From: a virus
Virus record (IMG/VR): IMGVR_UViG_3300015264_000037
Location: 1 to 39,157 of that record
DNA length: 39,157 nt
Reading direction: 5' to 3' (one strand)
Part shown: positions 1 through 6,185 of the stretch, piece by piece
Layout: the number at the start of each line of letters is the position of its first letter
Numbering within the stretch: position 1 is the first letter of the stretch
Program-made: the position numbers and the translations under genes
The notes under the pieces: generated by a model
What the model was told of the DNA's origin: nothing
Database searches by the model: none
The model's input: the letters and a program-made list of their open reading frames with translations, nothing else

Positions 1-22
1 GAACATCTGCAGCGCGTAGTAC

Positions 23-160
23 ATGATGTGCTTCGATCGCTTGGTCTCGTCCAGGCTCGCGGTGGCCTGCACCGAGGACCGCGGCCTCTCCGCCGGCGCC
101 CTCTTCCGCATTTGGCTGGTCGAAGAATACACGCGCATCTTCGGAAAGGACGTGGCGTGA
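23..160 (+). CDS. Small or partial hypothetical protein upstream of the nuclease
   Basis: This 45-codon frame (begins MMCFDRLVSS, ends RIFGKDVA) has strongly G/C-rich third positions, typical of real coding here. Its TGA overlaps the nuclease ATG as TGATG, which suggests translational coupling. There is no clear ribosome binding site before its ATG, and a TAG lies just upstream at 17-19. It may be the C-terminal part of the gene that starts at 39083, reached through a frame change near position 40-55, or a small gene of its own. Function unknown. Confidence 0.4.
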   Translation: MMCFDRLVSSRLAVACTEDRGLSAGALFRIWLVEEYTRIFGKDVA

Positions 161-1272
161 TGCAAATCACCGCATCAAAAACTGCTCTCCTCTTGCAGTG
201 CCCACGCCCATTCTCCAAAGGAGTAGAGATTGACCCCTCTGACCCCGGCGAGGCAGCACTCTACGGACAACAATTCCACGCTGCGATGGCCACCATGCTT
301 TGTCATTGGATGAACCCGGAGGAAAATCTGGGGCTCGTTTATCTAAACGACCTTAGACCCGAGAGTGTTATTGATGACTTGACACGCCATGTCTTCCGCG
401 CCTTGGATGAACTCCAAGCGTGGATGAAACCAGACGGGAACCCCTTCGGACTTCAATTTGAGGTGACCGAGGTCGAGTCAAGCCGCGCCCTCGAACTCGG
501 AGATGATGGCCGCGCCCGCAAAATCGTCCTCAACGACCCCGACGGCGCACACGAATACGAGGACCTACAAGTCACGGAGATGGGTTGCACTGCAGATGCC
601 ATTCTCGAGGCCCCGCGCCCTGAAGGTGGCATCTTCCGGGTAGTGCTGGACCACAAGACTGGGGAATACGACGCATCATCCTATATGCGCCCTGCTGAGA
701 ATGAGCAGATGCAAAGTCTCGCGTTGGCATGGGGCGCACACGCGGTGGCCATTCTCCACACGCCACGGCAATCGGCCCCCGTCATCTATTCCGAGACCGT
801 CAGTCTCGACAAGTTTAAAGCCGACTTGTGGGCAGCTAACCGATTGCGGGAATCCGGATTCCTTCGGCCCGGGCCCGAATGTAAATACTGCCCCGCGAGA
901 GCTTCTTGCCCCGCCAAACAAGGCGAACTCATCGCCTCAACAAGCAAGATGATTCGCCCGCTGCTCCAGTCCGCACCGATGGCAATGAGTCATACCGCCA
1001 TCGACAAGGGCCATTTTCACTTACTCCTTTCCGAGTTCGACAAGCTCCAAAAACAGGCGCGCGCTCAACTTCGCGAGGAGGTCCGCGGGGGCGCCATCAT
1101 CGAGCGGCCCGACGGCAAAGTGTTGGAGCTGGTGATGAAAAATGTCGAGCGGCTTTCGAAGAAATCAATCATCGAGGCATACGGCAAAGTGCGCGGAGAA
1201 GAAGTGCTGCAGCGGCTCCGCGATGACGGCGCCCTGAGTGAAGTCCCCCAAGAGGAGCTACGAGCCAAATGA
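160..1272 (+). CDS. Cas4/RecB-like PD-(D/E)XK nuclease with Fe-S cysteine cluster
   Basis: A 370-aa protein with the hallmarks of the RecB/Cas4/AddB nuclease family, which cuts DNA ends with Mg2+ and carries a 4Fe-4S cluster. Visible motifs are a YGQQFH segment near residue 80 (family Gx3H-like), D146, then D164-H165-K166 in VVLDHKTG, and EQMQSLALAW as a possible QxxxY-like motif. Cysteines C14 plus C241, C244 and C250 (C-x2-C-x5-C) match the one-plus-three cluster pattern. The first ATG after the upstream TGA is used; an in-frame extension toward position 1 is open but Arg-rich and unlike protein. It likely works in DNA-end processing or recombination with the helicase encoded downstream (inference). 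Confidence 0.75.
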   Translation: MQITASKTALLLQCPRPFSKGVEIDPSDPGEAALYGQQFHAAMATMLCHWMNPEENLGLVYLNDLRPESVIDDLTRHVFRALDELQAWMKPDGNPFGLQFEVTEVESSRALELGDDGRARKIVLNDPDGAHEYEDLQVTEMGCTADAILEAPRPEGGIFRVVLDHKTGEYDASSYMRPAENEQMQSLALAWGAHAVAILHTPRQSAPVIYSETVSLDKFKADLWAANRLRESGFLRPGPECKYCPARASCPAKQGELIASTSKMIRPLLQSAPMAMSHTAIDKGHFHLLLSEFDKLQKQARAQLREEVRGGAIIERPDGKVLELVMKNVERLSKKSIIEAYGKVRGEEVLQRLRDDGALSEVPQEELRAK

Positions 1273-1463
1273 GCGGGTTATATGATAAAATCGCACTGGT
1301 TGTGTGCGGGACCAAGAATTATACCATCGAGCTCACCATTATCGGGTCCGGCGAGATGAGTGATGACCAACCATACGACCAAGAAGTTGAACTCACATTG
1401 GCAGAGGCCGAAGAGTTGGCACGCCACCTATTGGCCACAATAAGAGGATTGCGGGTAGAATAG
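1269..1463 (+). CDS. Small hypothetical protein
   Basis: A 64-aa acidic protein beginning MSGLYDKIAL. Its ATG overlaps the nuclease stop as ATGA, so it is probably translated by coupling. The C-terminal half (LTLAEAEELARHLLATIRGL) is predicted helical and amphipathic, while the N-terminal half looks like beta strands. No signal peptide, membrane segment or known motif is seen. About 50 bases after its stop lie the next gene's start, promoter and dyad. Function unknown. Confidence 0.65.
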   Translation: MSGLYDKIALVVCGTKNYTIELTIIGSGEMSDDQPYDQEVELTLAEAEELARHLLATIRGLRVE

Positions 1464-1478
1464 CGAGCTAAATAATAT

Positions 1479-1506
1479 TTGACATCTCTTTGAGAGATGA
1501 TAAGAC
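1479..1506 (+). promoter_or_regulatory. Sigma-70-like promoter of the helicase gene with internal operator-like dyad
   Basis: A perfect -35 TTGACA (1479-1484) is followed after 16 bases by TAAGAC (1501-1506). The spacer holds a perfect 7-bp inverted repeat, CATCTCT-TTG-AGAGATG at 1483-1499, placed where a repressor would block polymerase. The next ATG (1514) begins 7 bases after the -10 box and has no Shine-Dalgarno in front, so the mRNA may be leaderless. Promoter and dyad are seen; repression is inferred. Confidence 0.55.
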
Positions 1507-1513
1507 TCTCCAA

Positions 1514-3139
1514 ATGAAGATAAGTCAACACGGCGCATCTTTCCTTCTGCGACACACTTCCTACAGCCCCGCCATGTTCGAAGCGGCGCGCGCCATCCCC
1601 GGCTGCGGCAAAGTCGACGGGCAAGCCATCTCTGGCTCCGCAGATGCCATTCGCTGCGCCATCAAATATCTCATCGAAAAGAAGGGTCTGAATGCTTCTG
1701 CGTTTGAGGACACTCAACTCTTAAATGTACGACTGGGGGTACTCAATAAAGAAGCTGGTGACTCCCGTCTCCGCAACTATCAACGAGAGGCTGTTGGATT
1801 CCTCTCGACTCAGCGGCGTGCCATTCTCGCTGATGACATGGGTCTCGGAAAGACGGCAAGTGCCATCTCGGCGGCCATCTCCTTCACCACTACCAAGCGT
1901 GTGCTCATCGTGTGTCCTTCCTATGTTCGCGGCGTCTGGTTCAATGGCCATGACGGCGGCGAGCTCGCGAAGTGGGCCAACATCGCTCATCGTAATTCGG
2001 CTCACGAAGAAATCTCCGGATTATCTGTCTACGAATGCAAAGGTCTCAAACCCAAAGACCCTCCACTCAACGCCTTCGACTTCATCATTTGCCATTACGA
2101 CATCCTGCATGCGTGGGCGGACAAGCTTGCCGAGTGGGCCCCCGAAGTCGTCATCTTCGACGAGTGCCACTACCTCATGAATCCAGAGACCAAACGCACG
2201 AAGGCGGCCAAACAAGTCTCCGAGCACGCTCCTTATGTTTGGGGCCTCAGTGGAACGCCGATGACGAACCGGCCCCGCGACCTTTGGGGCATTCTCGACA
2301 CCATCGTCCCCGGCCGCTTCGGGACCAACTTCTTCACGTTCGGTCTCCGATATTGCGGCGCAACCAAGAAGCAGGTAACCCCGGACAAGGCTGTCTGGGA
2401 CTTCGATGGCAAGAGCAACCTTGATGAACTTCGAGACCGGCTTCAACACATCATGCTGCGACGCACGAAGACCGATGTGGCTCTCGAGTTGCCGCCAAAG
2501 ACCCGACAATGCATCCGAGTTGACGTAGGGCGCAACGGCGTGCCGCCAACCTTCTCCATTGAAGGGTTCAATGCAGCACGAGGAAACATGCGCGCGGCTC
2601 TTGCAGTCGCGGCAGATGCCAAGCTCAAAGACTCCGCCGTGCCACTCATCAACGAACATCTCATCTCAGGAAGCAGGGTTGTCGTCTTCACCTACCGGCG
2701 CGCGGTTGCGGAATATCTGGCCAAAGAATGTGGTGGGGCTCTCATCCACGGCGGCATCTCCCAAGCCCGGCGCGAAGCCACCTTGCATGAACTCCGCCTG
2801 CGCCCTTCTTCTCTACTCTGCGCAACCATCGACGCTGCCAGCACCGGCATCGACCTCTCCTACGCCGACGTGGCGGTCTTCGTGGAGCTCACCTACGAGC
2901 CGCACGAGCTCCTCCAAGCTGAGTCCCGCCTCCACCGATTTGGGGCCAAGAGCCCAGTGCTCATCCAGTATCTCATTGCCCGCGGCACCACCGATGAATT
3001 GGTGGCCGACGTGGTCATCAACAAGCTCGACGCGCTGGAGTCAACCATCGGCGGATTCGCCGAGACAGGCATGACCGGTGATTTGCGGGAAGATGCCGAT
3101 TCAATCATGGCTGATTTATACAAGAGGTTGGGATTATGA
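1514..3139 (+). CDS. SNF2/DEAD-like superfamily 2 helicase
   Basis: A 541-aa SF2 ATPase of the SNF2/SWI2 type. In order: QxxxV-like RNYQREAVGF before motif I; Walker A ADDMGLGKT with K113; motif Ia VCPSYV; DECH box at D216-H219; motif III LSGTPMTNRP; and in the C-terminal RecA lobe VVFTYRRAV, DAASTGIDL (motif V) and QAESRLHRFG (motif VI). All catalytic motifs are intact. Such phage proteins translocate on dsDNA and serve in replication or recombination. ATG 1514 is preferred because the promoter -10 lies 7 nt upstream; TTG 1490 would add 8 residues but falls inside the dyad. It lies between the Cas4-like nuclease and the deoxyribosyltransferase-like gene. Confidence 0.85.
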   Translation: MKISQHGASFLLRHTSYSPAMFEAARAIPGCGKVDGQAISGSADAIRCAIKYLIEKKGLNASAFEDTQLLNVRLGVLNKEAGDSRLRNYQREAVGFLSTQRRAILADDMGLGKTASAISAAISFTTTKRVLIVCPSYVRGVWFNGHDGGELAKWANIAHRNSAHEEISGLSVYECKGLKPKDPPLNAFDFIICHYDILHAWADKLAEWAPEVVIFDECHYLMNPETKRTKAAKQVSEHAPYVWGLSGTPMTNRPRDLWGILDTIVPGRFGTNFFTFGLRYCGATKKQVTPDKAVWDFDGKSNLDELRDRLQHIMLRRTKTDVALELPPKTRQCIRVDVGRNGVPPTFSIEGFNAARGNMRAALAVAADAKLKDSAVPLINEHLISGSRVVVFTYRRAVAEYLAKECGGALIHGGISQARREATLHELRLRPSSLLCATIDAASTGIDLSYADVAVFVELTYEPHELLQAESRLHRFGAKSPVLIQYLIARGTTDELVADVVINKLDALESTIGGFAETGMTGDLREDADSIMADLYKRLGL

Positions 3140-3501
3140 AAAAGTACGCCTACTTCTGCGCTAAATGTCAATCGACCAAGACAGACCCTACATGGGCACG
3201 AGAGTTCGCGAAGACCATCGGGCTCGACTTGTGGGTGCCCGCCGAACATGTTGTAAACTGCAAATATCCTGATGGCGCCCTCGAATGCTTCGAAGCCATC
3301 AAGGGGGCTGAGTGCGTCATCGTCCAACCGCCAGTGGGCGCTGACTGCGGCTGGGAGATGGGAGCGGCGCATGTTCTGGGCAAATCTACCTTCCTCTTGA
3401 AGCCGCTCCCGGAGGATGACTGGATGACGAAAATCGGGGTCACCCCATGCCCCTTCGGAGCCATTGAAGTCTTGAGGCAAATAAGGCGCGCCGAGCCATG
3501 A
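3136..3501 (+). CDS. Nucleoside 2-deoxyribosyltransferase-like protein
   Basis: A 121-aa protein whose ATG overlaps the helicase stop (ATGA). The segment VIVQPPVGADCGWEMGAA followed by LGKSTFLL resembles the active-site stretch of the nucleoside deoxyribosyltransferase/TIR-like Rossmann fold, in which the Glu of a G-x-x-x-E-x-G pattern is the nucleophile. The family exchanges or hydrolyses the base of deoxynucleosides or related nucleotides. An N-terminal CAKC pair is seen. The substrate cannot be read from sequence; nucleotide salvage and NAD-type hydrolysis are both possible. Part of the rightward operon. Confidence 0.55.
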   Translation: MKKYAYFCAKCQSTKTDPTWAREFAKTIGLDLWVPAEHVVNCKYPDGALECFEAIKGAECVIVQPPVGADCGWEMGAAHVLGKSTFLLKPLPEDDWMTKIGVTPCPFGAIEVLRQIRRAEP

Positions 3502-3779
3502 AGCAGTTCAAGAAAAACGGGGAATGGATGTTCGACACGACCATTCCGCAGCCTGAAACTCCCCCAGCACCGACGTCTGAATTCTTGCAATTCATCGAAA
3601 TTCTCGAGCCCTCAGCGGGTATTTTCACCGTCAAGATAGGCGGAAAATATTGGCGGACATACGTCGGTCTGGTCCGCAAGTTCAAATCTAAAGAACGCAT
3701 CATGGAAATCTTGCCCAAGACCATGCGCAAGCTCGTGTCAGAATATGAGGAACGGGAAGGCGAATTGTCAAATGACTAG
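3498..3779 (+). CDS. Hypothetical protein
   Basis: A 93-aa protein beginning MKQFKKNGEW. The ATG overlaps the previous stop as ATGA. It has a Pro-rich segment near residue 20, a beta-like middle (GIFTVKIGGKYW) and a charged helical C-terminus. No recognised domain, signal or membrane segment. It sits in an unbroken coupled operon with the deoxyribosyltransferase-like gene, so it is probably co-expressed. Function unknown. Confidence 0.65.
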   Translation: MKQFKKNGEWMFDTTIPQPETPPAPTSEFLQFIEILEPSAGIFTVKIGGKYWRTYVGLVRKFKSKERIMEILPKTMRKLVSEYEEREGELSND

Positions 3780-3963
3780 AGATAAAATGTTGGCAACTTT
3801 GACTTACACCTTGGCAGAGTACGTCGCTTGTAGCCCGCACCTTCATGAACAAATAGTCGAGGCCATGTTATGGCTCGCCGATGAAGGCCACCGGATTCAA
3901 GTCATCGAGACCAAAGACATTCCGAAGTCACATCCGCTTCAACATGGGTGGCTTCTCAAATGA
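3772..3963 (+). CDS. Small hypothetical protein
   Basis: A 63-aa protein beginning MTRDKMLATL. The chosen ATG overlaps the end of the preceding gene by 8 bases and has a GGAAGG-type ribosome site about 15 bases upstream inside that gene. An in-frame ATG at 3745 would add 9 residues but overlap more. It is mostly helical with no Cys cluster or membrane segment. The stop overlaps the next ATG (ATGA). Function unknown. Confidence 0.6.
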   Translation: MTRDKMLATLTYTLAEYVACSPHLHEQIVEAMLWLADEGHRIQVIETKDIPKSHPLQHGWLLK

Positions 3964-4445
3964 GCCATCAGCGGCAACTCTGCTTTGACTATTTGGGGTG
4001 GGACATACCTATGATCGATCAGATTCTGGTGGACAGGAGTGAAAGCAAGACTGATAAACCCGCCCGCCCGGACTTGTGGCCGTCACATCGCGTGGTACAC
4101 TGCGCCGTACCCCCCATGTCCTTCGAACAAGTACATGACATCCACCACAAGTTGGACCGCATCCTCGAGATGCTCAGCCAGCTTACTTGGCTCCTCGCCA
4201 AAGAAAGTGCACTCACCATGGCAGCTCTCGACGACCTCACCGCGCAAGTCAAAGCCAACACCGATGTGGAGGCTTCGGCCATCACCCTGATTCAGGGTCT
4301 CGCCGATGCGCTCAAAGCGGCGGGCACCGACCCCACCAAACTTGCCGCTCTCCAGCAGCAACTGCTCACCAGCCAGACGGCACTTGCCGCCGCCATCACC
4401 GCCAACACCCCGGCTGGTCCCCCCGCTCCGGCACCGACTCCGTAG
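3960..4445 (+). CDS. Hypothetical coiled-coil protein, last gene of the rightward arm
   Basis: A 161-aa frame from the ATG that overlaps the previous stop. The N-terminal ~52 residues look unstructured. From M53 (ATG 4116) there is a helical segment (EQVHDIHHKLDRILEMLSQL), and from M87 (ATG 4218) an Ala/Thr/Gln-rich coiled-coil-like region ending in a Pro/Ala tail. The last part resembles small phage proteins of unknown role. A weak promoter, TTGTGG (4074-4079) with 16 bases to TACACT (4096-4101), precedes ATG 4116, so a shorter product is possible. It faces the endolysin gene across 10 bases. Confidence 0.55.
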   Translation: MSHQRQLCFDYLGWDIPMIDQILVDRSESKTDKPARPDLWPSHRVVHCAVPPMSFEQVHDIHHKLDRILEMLSQLTWLLAKESALTMAALDDLTAQVKANTDVEASAITLIQGLADALKAAGTDPTKLAALQQQLLTSQTALAAAITANTPAGPPAPAPTP

Positions 4446-4455
4446 TCGACAGCTG

Positions 4456-5082
4456 TTATGGTTGCCACACCAAAACGTCGCGGGCGCCACCAGCAACAAC
4501 GGTGTCCGCGGCGTTGTGGAACAGCGTGAAGTTGAGACGGTTACGAATCACCAGCGTCCCCACTTCGGGGACCATCTTGCACTCCGCCGCTGCCTTCACG
4601 AAATCTTGCTTAGCGAGTGCGCCGCAGCACTTCGGGAACTTGGTCACCAGCCCGCCAAATCCCATCGCCCACACCATCGAGTGGGCCGCCAACTGCGCGT
4701 CCGCAGGCCACTCCTCGAACTGAGGGAACTTCTTCTTGAGCAGCCCATCATTTGCATCGAGCCGCTCTTCAATCAAGGCGCTGATTGCCTCATCGGAGAG
4801 GCGGATGTTGTTCGCCCTCAGGCCGAGCGCGTAGACCCATCCCCGTCGAGCACATTCGGGGTCACTCTTCACCGCGCTCCATGCCGCCAAAACTTCATCG
4901 TTGGTGGCCAACCGCCGTGACGGGAGAAGCATCCACGGCAGCCCCAATGCATCCGTGACCGGGTCAATCTTGTTGCCCATCCCTACGGTCACCAAGCCAA
5001 GAATGTCGGCATAGGGCCCGGGGACAATGCCCTCCAAGTTTTGATTGTAGTCGACCCAAACTTCACGGATGGCAGGATGCAT
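4456..5082 (-). CDS. Endolysin, GH24-type (T4 lysozyme-like) muramidase
   Basis: A 208-aa lysozyme-like protein. The start of the protein shows E17, D26 and T32 spaced E-x8-D-x5-T, the catalytic pattern of T4 lysozyme-type GH24 muramidases, within LEGIVPGPYADILGLVTVGMG. It would cleave the peptidoglycan sugar backbone at lysis. No signal peptide is seen, so export by a holin is expected. ATG 5082 is preceded by GGGAGA at good spacing; longer in-frame extensions are low-quality sequence. It is the last gene of the leftward transcript, after the small membrane and lipoprotein genes of the lysis cassette. Confidence 0.75.
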   Translation of the reverse strand: MHPAIREVWVDYNQNLEGIVPGPYADILGLVTVGMGNKIDPVTDALGLPWMLLPSRRLATNDEVLAAWSAVKSDPECARRGWVYALGLRANNIRLSDEAISALIEERLDANDGLLKKKFPQFEEWPADAQLAAHSMVWAMGFGGLVTKFPKCCGALAKQDFVKAAAECKMVPEVGTLVIRNRLNFTLFHNAADTVVAGGARDVLVWQP

Positions 5083-5107
5083 GATGGCGGTCTCCCTGGG
5101 CGCTTCG

Positions 5108-5287
5108 TTATTTGAGAGTCTCGGCTGCTTCGATGTCCGCTGCGATTCGGATAGCTCGCCGCTCCGCGGCTTGGAGAATATCACGGATATTGCTTCCGGA
5201 CGCAAGCTCGAGGAGTGCGTCAGCGACAACGTGAATGCCGTAGTCCTCCACCATCGCGACCAAGTCGCCTTGCCAGTCATTGCTCAT
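5108..5287 (-). CDS. Small hypothetical protein in lysis cassette
   Basis: A 59-aa acidic protein beginning MSNDWQGDLV, with a predicted helical C-terminus (RDILQAAERRAIRIAADIEA). The ATG overlaps the stop of the upstream lipoprotein gene (ATGA). It has no membrane segment or signal. It lies between the lipoprotein and endolysin genes and may be an accessory or unrelated to lysis. Function unknown. Confidence 0.6.
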   Translation of the reverse strand: MSNDWQGDLVAMVEDYGIHVVADALLELASGSNIRDILQAAERRAIRIAADIEAAETLK

Positions 5288-5484
5288 TTGCCACCATCCT
5301 TCATATCGAGTGCATCCGCACACGCGTTGTATGCTGCCAGCCGCTCCGCACCCGAGTCACCCACATCGCGAGCTCCATGGATACAAGATTGCAAATCACC
5401 TGCATATTGCACGTTCGCCGCACTGCACGCAGCAACGCAAATCAATCCGACCACTCCGCTCAACACCGCCATCATCAATCTCAT
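5284..5484 (-). CDS. Small lipoprotein, candidate outer spanin (Rz1-like)
   Basis: A 66-aa protein with a hydrophobic N-terminal signal ending in a lipobox, VAAC (C20), so it is predicted to be lipid-modified and periplasmic. The mature part is about 47 residues with two further Cys. In lysis cassettes such small lipoproteins are often o-spanins, which link to an inner-membrane partner to disrupt the outer membrane. No separate i-spanin is obvious, although the coiled-coil membrane protein at 5692-6129 could pair with it. It overlaps genes on both sides by 4 bases. Role inferred from context. Confidence 0.55.
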   Translation of the reverse strand: MRLMMAVLSGVVGLICVAACSAANVQYAGDLQSCIHGARDVGDSGAERLAAYNACADALDMKDGGK

Positions 5485-5684
5485 TTGCTCGAATCCTCCG
5501 ACTTTTCACCAAGTGCCCGACCTAGAGAAGTTGCCAACGCGGTGAGAGTTCCGAGGACGGGAATGAGCCATGTGCTGGCATCCGTCGGATATCGTTTCGC
5601 CAAGGCGACGCTCCCCCAGATGGCGGCCACCGTAACCACGAGACTGATAAGCGTCTGCCCGCGCCCCAAAAACCACTGCTTCAT
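5481..5684 (-). CDS. Small two-TM membrane protein, candidate holin
   Basis: A 67-aa protein with two hydrophobic segments, roughly residues 11-29 (LISLVVTVAAIWGSVALA) and 38-55 (STWLIPVLGTLTALATSL), and a short charged tail. Size, topology and position just upstream of the lipoprotein and endolysin match a phage holin, which forms lesions in the inner membrane to release endolysin. It lacks a recognisable family signature, so the call rests on context. ATGA overlap with the next gene. Confidence 0.55.
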   Translation of the reverse strand: MKQWFLGRGQTLISLVVTVAAIWGSVALAKRYPTDASTWLIPVLGTLTALATSLGRALGEKSEDSSK

Positions 5685-5691
5685 CCAATCC

Positions 5692-6129
5692 TCACTTTGC
5701 TCTCAACAGGTACGTCACGATGGCCACCACGTTCGCGACGCCGACGATGGGCAGAGCCCACTTGACAACATCGAGAATCGCCTTCGCGCGGTTCATGAAT
5801 TTCACCATCGTCATGATTTCGACACGCTCTTCAGCGTCGAAGCTGCCCTTGATGTCGTTGCGGAGTGAGTTCACATCGTCCTCCATTTCCGCAAGTTTAG
5901 CCTGCCTGTAGGCATCTCGGGAGAAGAGCTCGCTGACCTGGCCCACGAGCTTTTCTTGACCGGCGCCGAGGAGTGCGACCCGCTCAAAGAATTGACCGGC
6001 TTGTTTTGCACGCTCACGTTCACGGCGCGCGAATTCCTTGTCCCTCTCACGCACCATACTGGTGAGGTCCGTGACGGAATCGCGGCGCGGGTCGCGGTCG
6101 CTCGGCGGGTCGCGGTCTCGTTCGGCCAT
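5692..6129 (-). CDS. Coiled-coil protein with C-terminal membrane anchor (lysis-associated)
   Basis: A 145-aa protein. Residues about 1-115 are highly charged and helical (heptad-like ERERAKQAGQFFERVALL and EMEDDVNSLRNDIKG). It ends with one hydrophobic segment (ALPIVGVANVVAIVTYLL) and RAK. The layout resembles XhlA-like lysis helpers, or possibly an i-spanin in reverse topology. A GTG at 6189 overlaps the fibre gene stop (GTGA) and would add 20 residues; neither start has a good ribosome site. It precedes the holin candidate by 7 bases. Confidence 0.55.
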   Translation of the reverse strand: MAERDRDPPSDRDPRRDSVTDLTSMVRERDKEFARRERERAKQAGQFFERVALLGAGQEKLVGQVSELFSRDAYRQAKLAEMEDDVNSLRNDIKGSFDAEERVEIMTMVKFMNRAKAILDVVKWALPIVGVANVVAIVTYLLRAK

Positions 6130-6185
6130 ATCGTTGCTCTGATATTGTGCATCATGTCGAGCTCCGCGTCGAGTTGCACGCGTTG

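Noticed and set aside
28-159. In-frame N-terminal extension of the nuclease to position 28 or beyond
   Set aside because: The 44 added residues are Arg/Pro-rich and unlike protein, and the competing frame has better coding third positions. ATG 160 is coupled to the upstream stop.
1490-1513. TTG start for the SNF2 helicase
   Set aside because: It lies inside the promoter dyad, upstream of the expected transcription start.
4446-4455. Bidirectional terminator between the converging arms
   Set aside because: Only 10 bases separate the two stops and no stem with U runs is seen on either strand.
5083-5280. 66-residue N-terminal extension of the endolysin
   Set aside because: The extension overlaps the upstream gene, is Ser/Arg-rich, and ATG 5082 has a good ribosome site directly before the catalytic fold.
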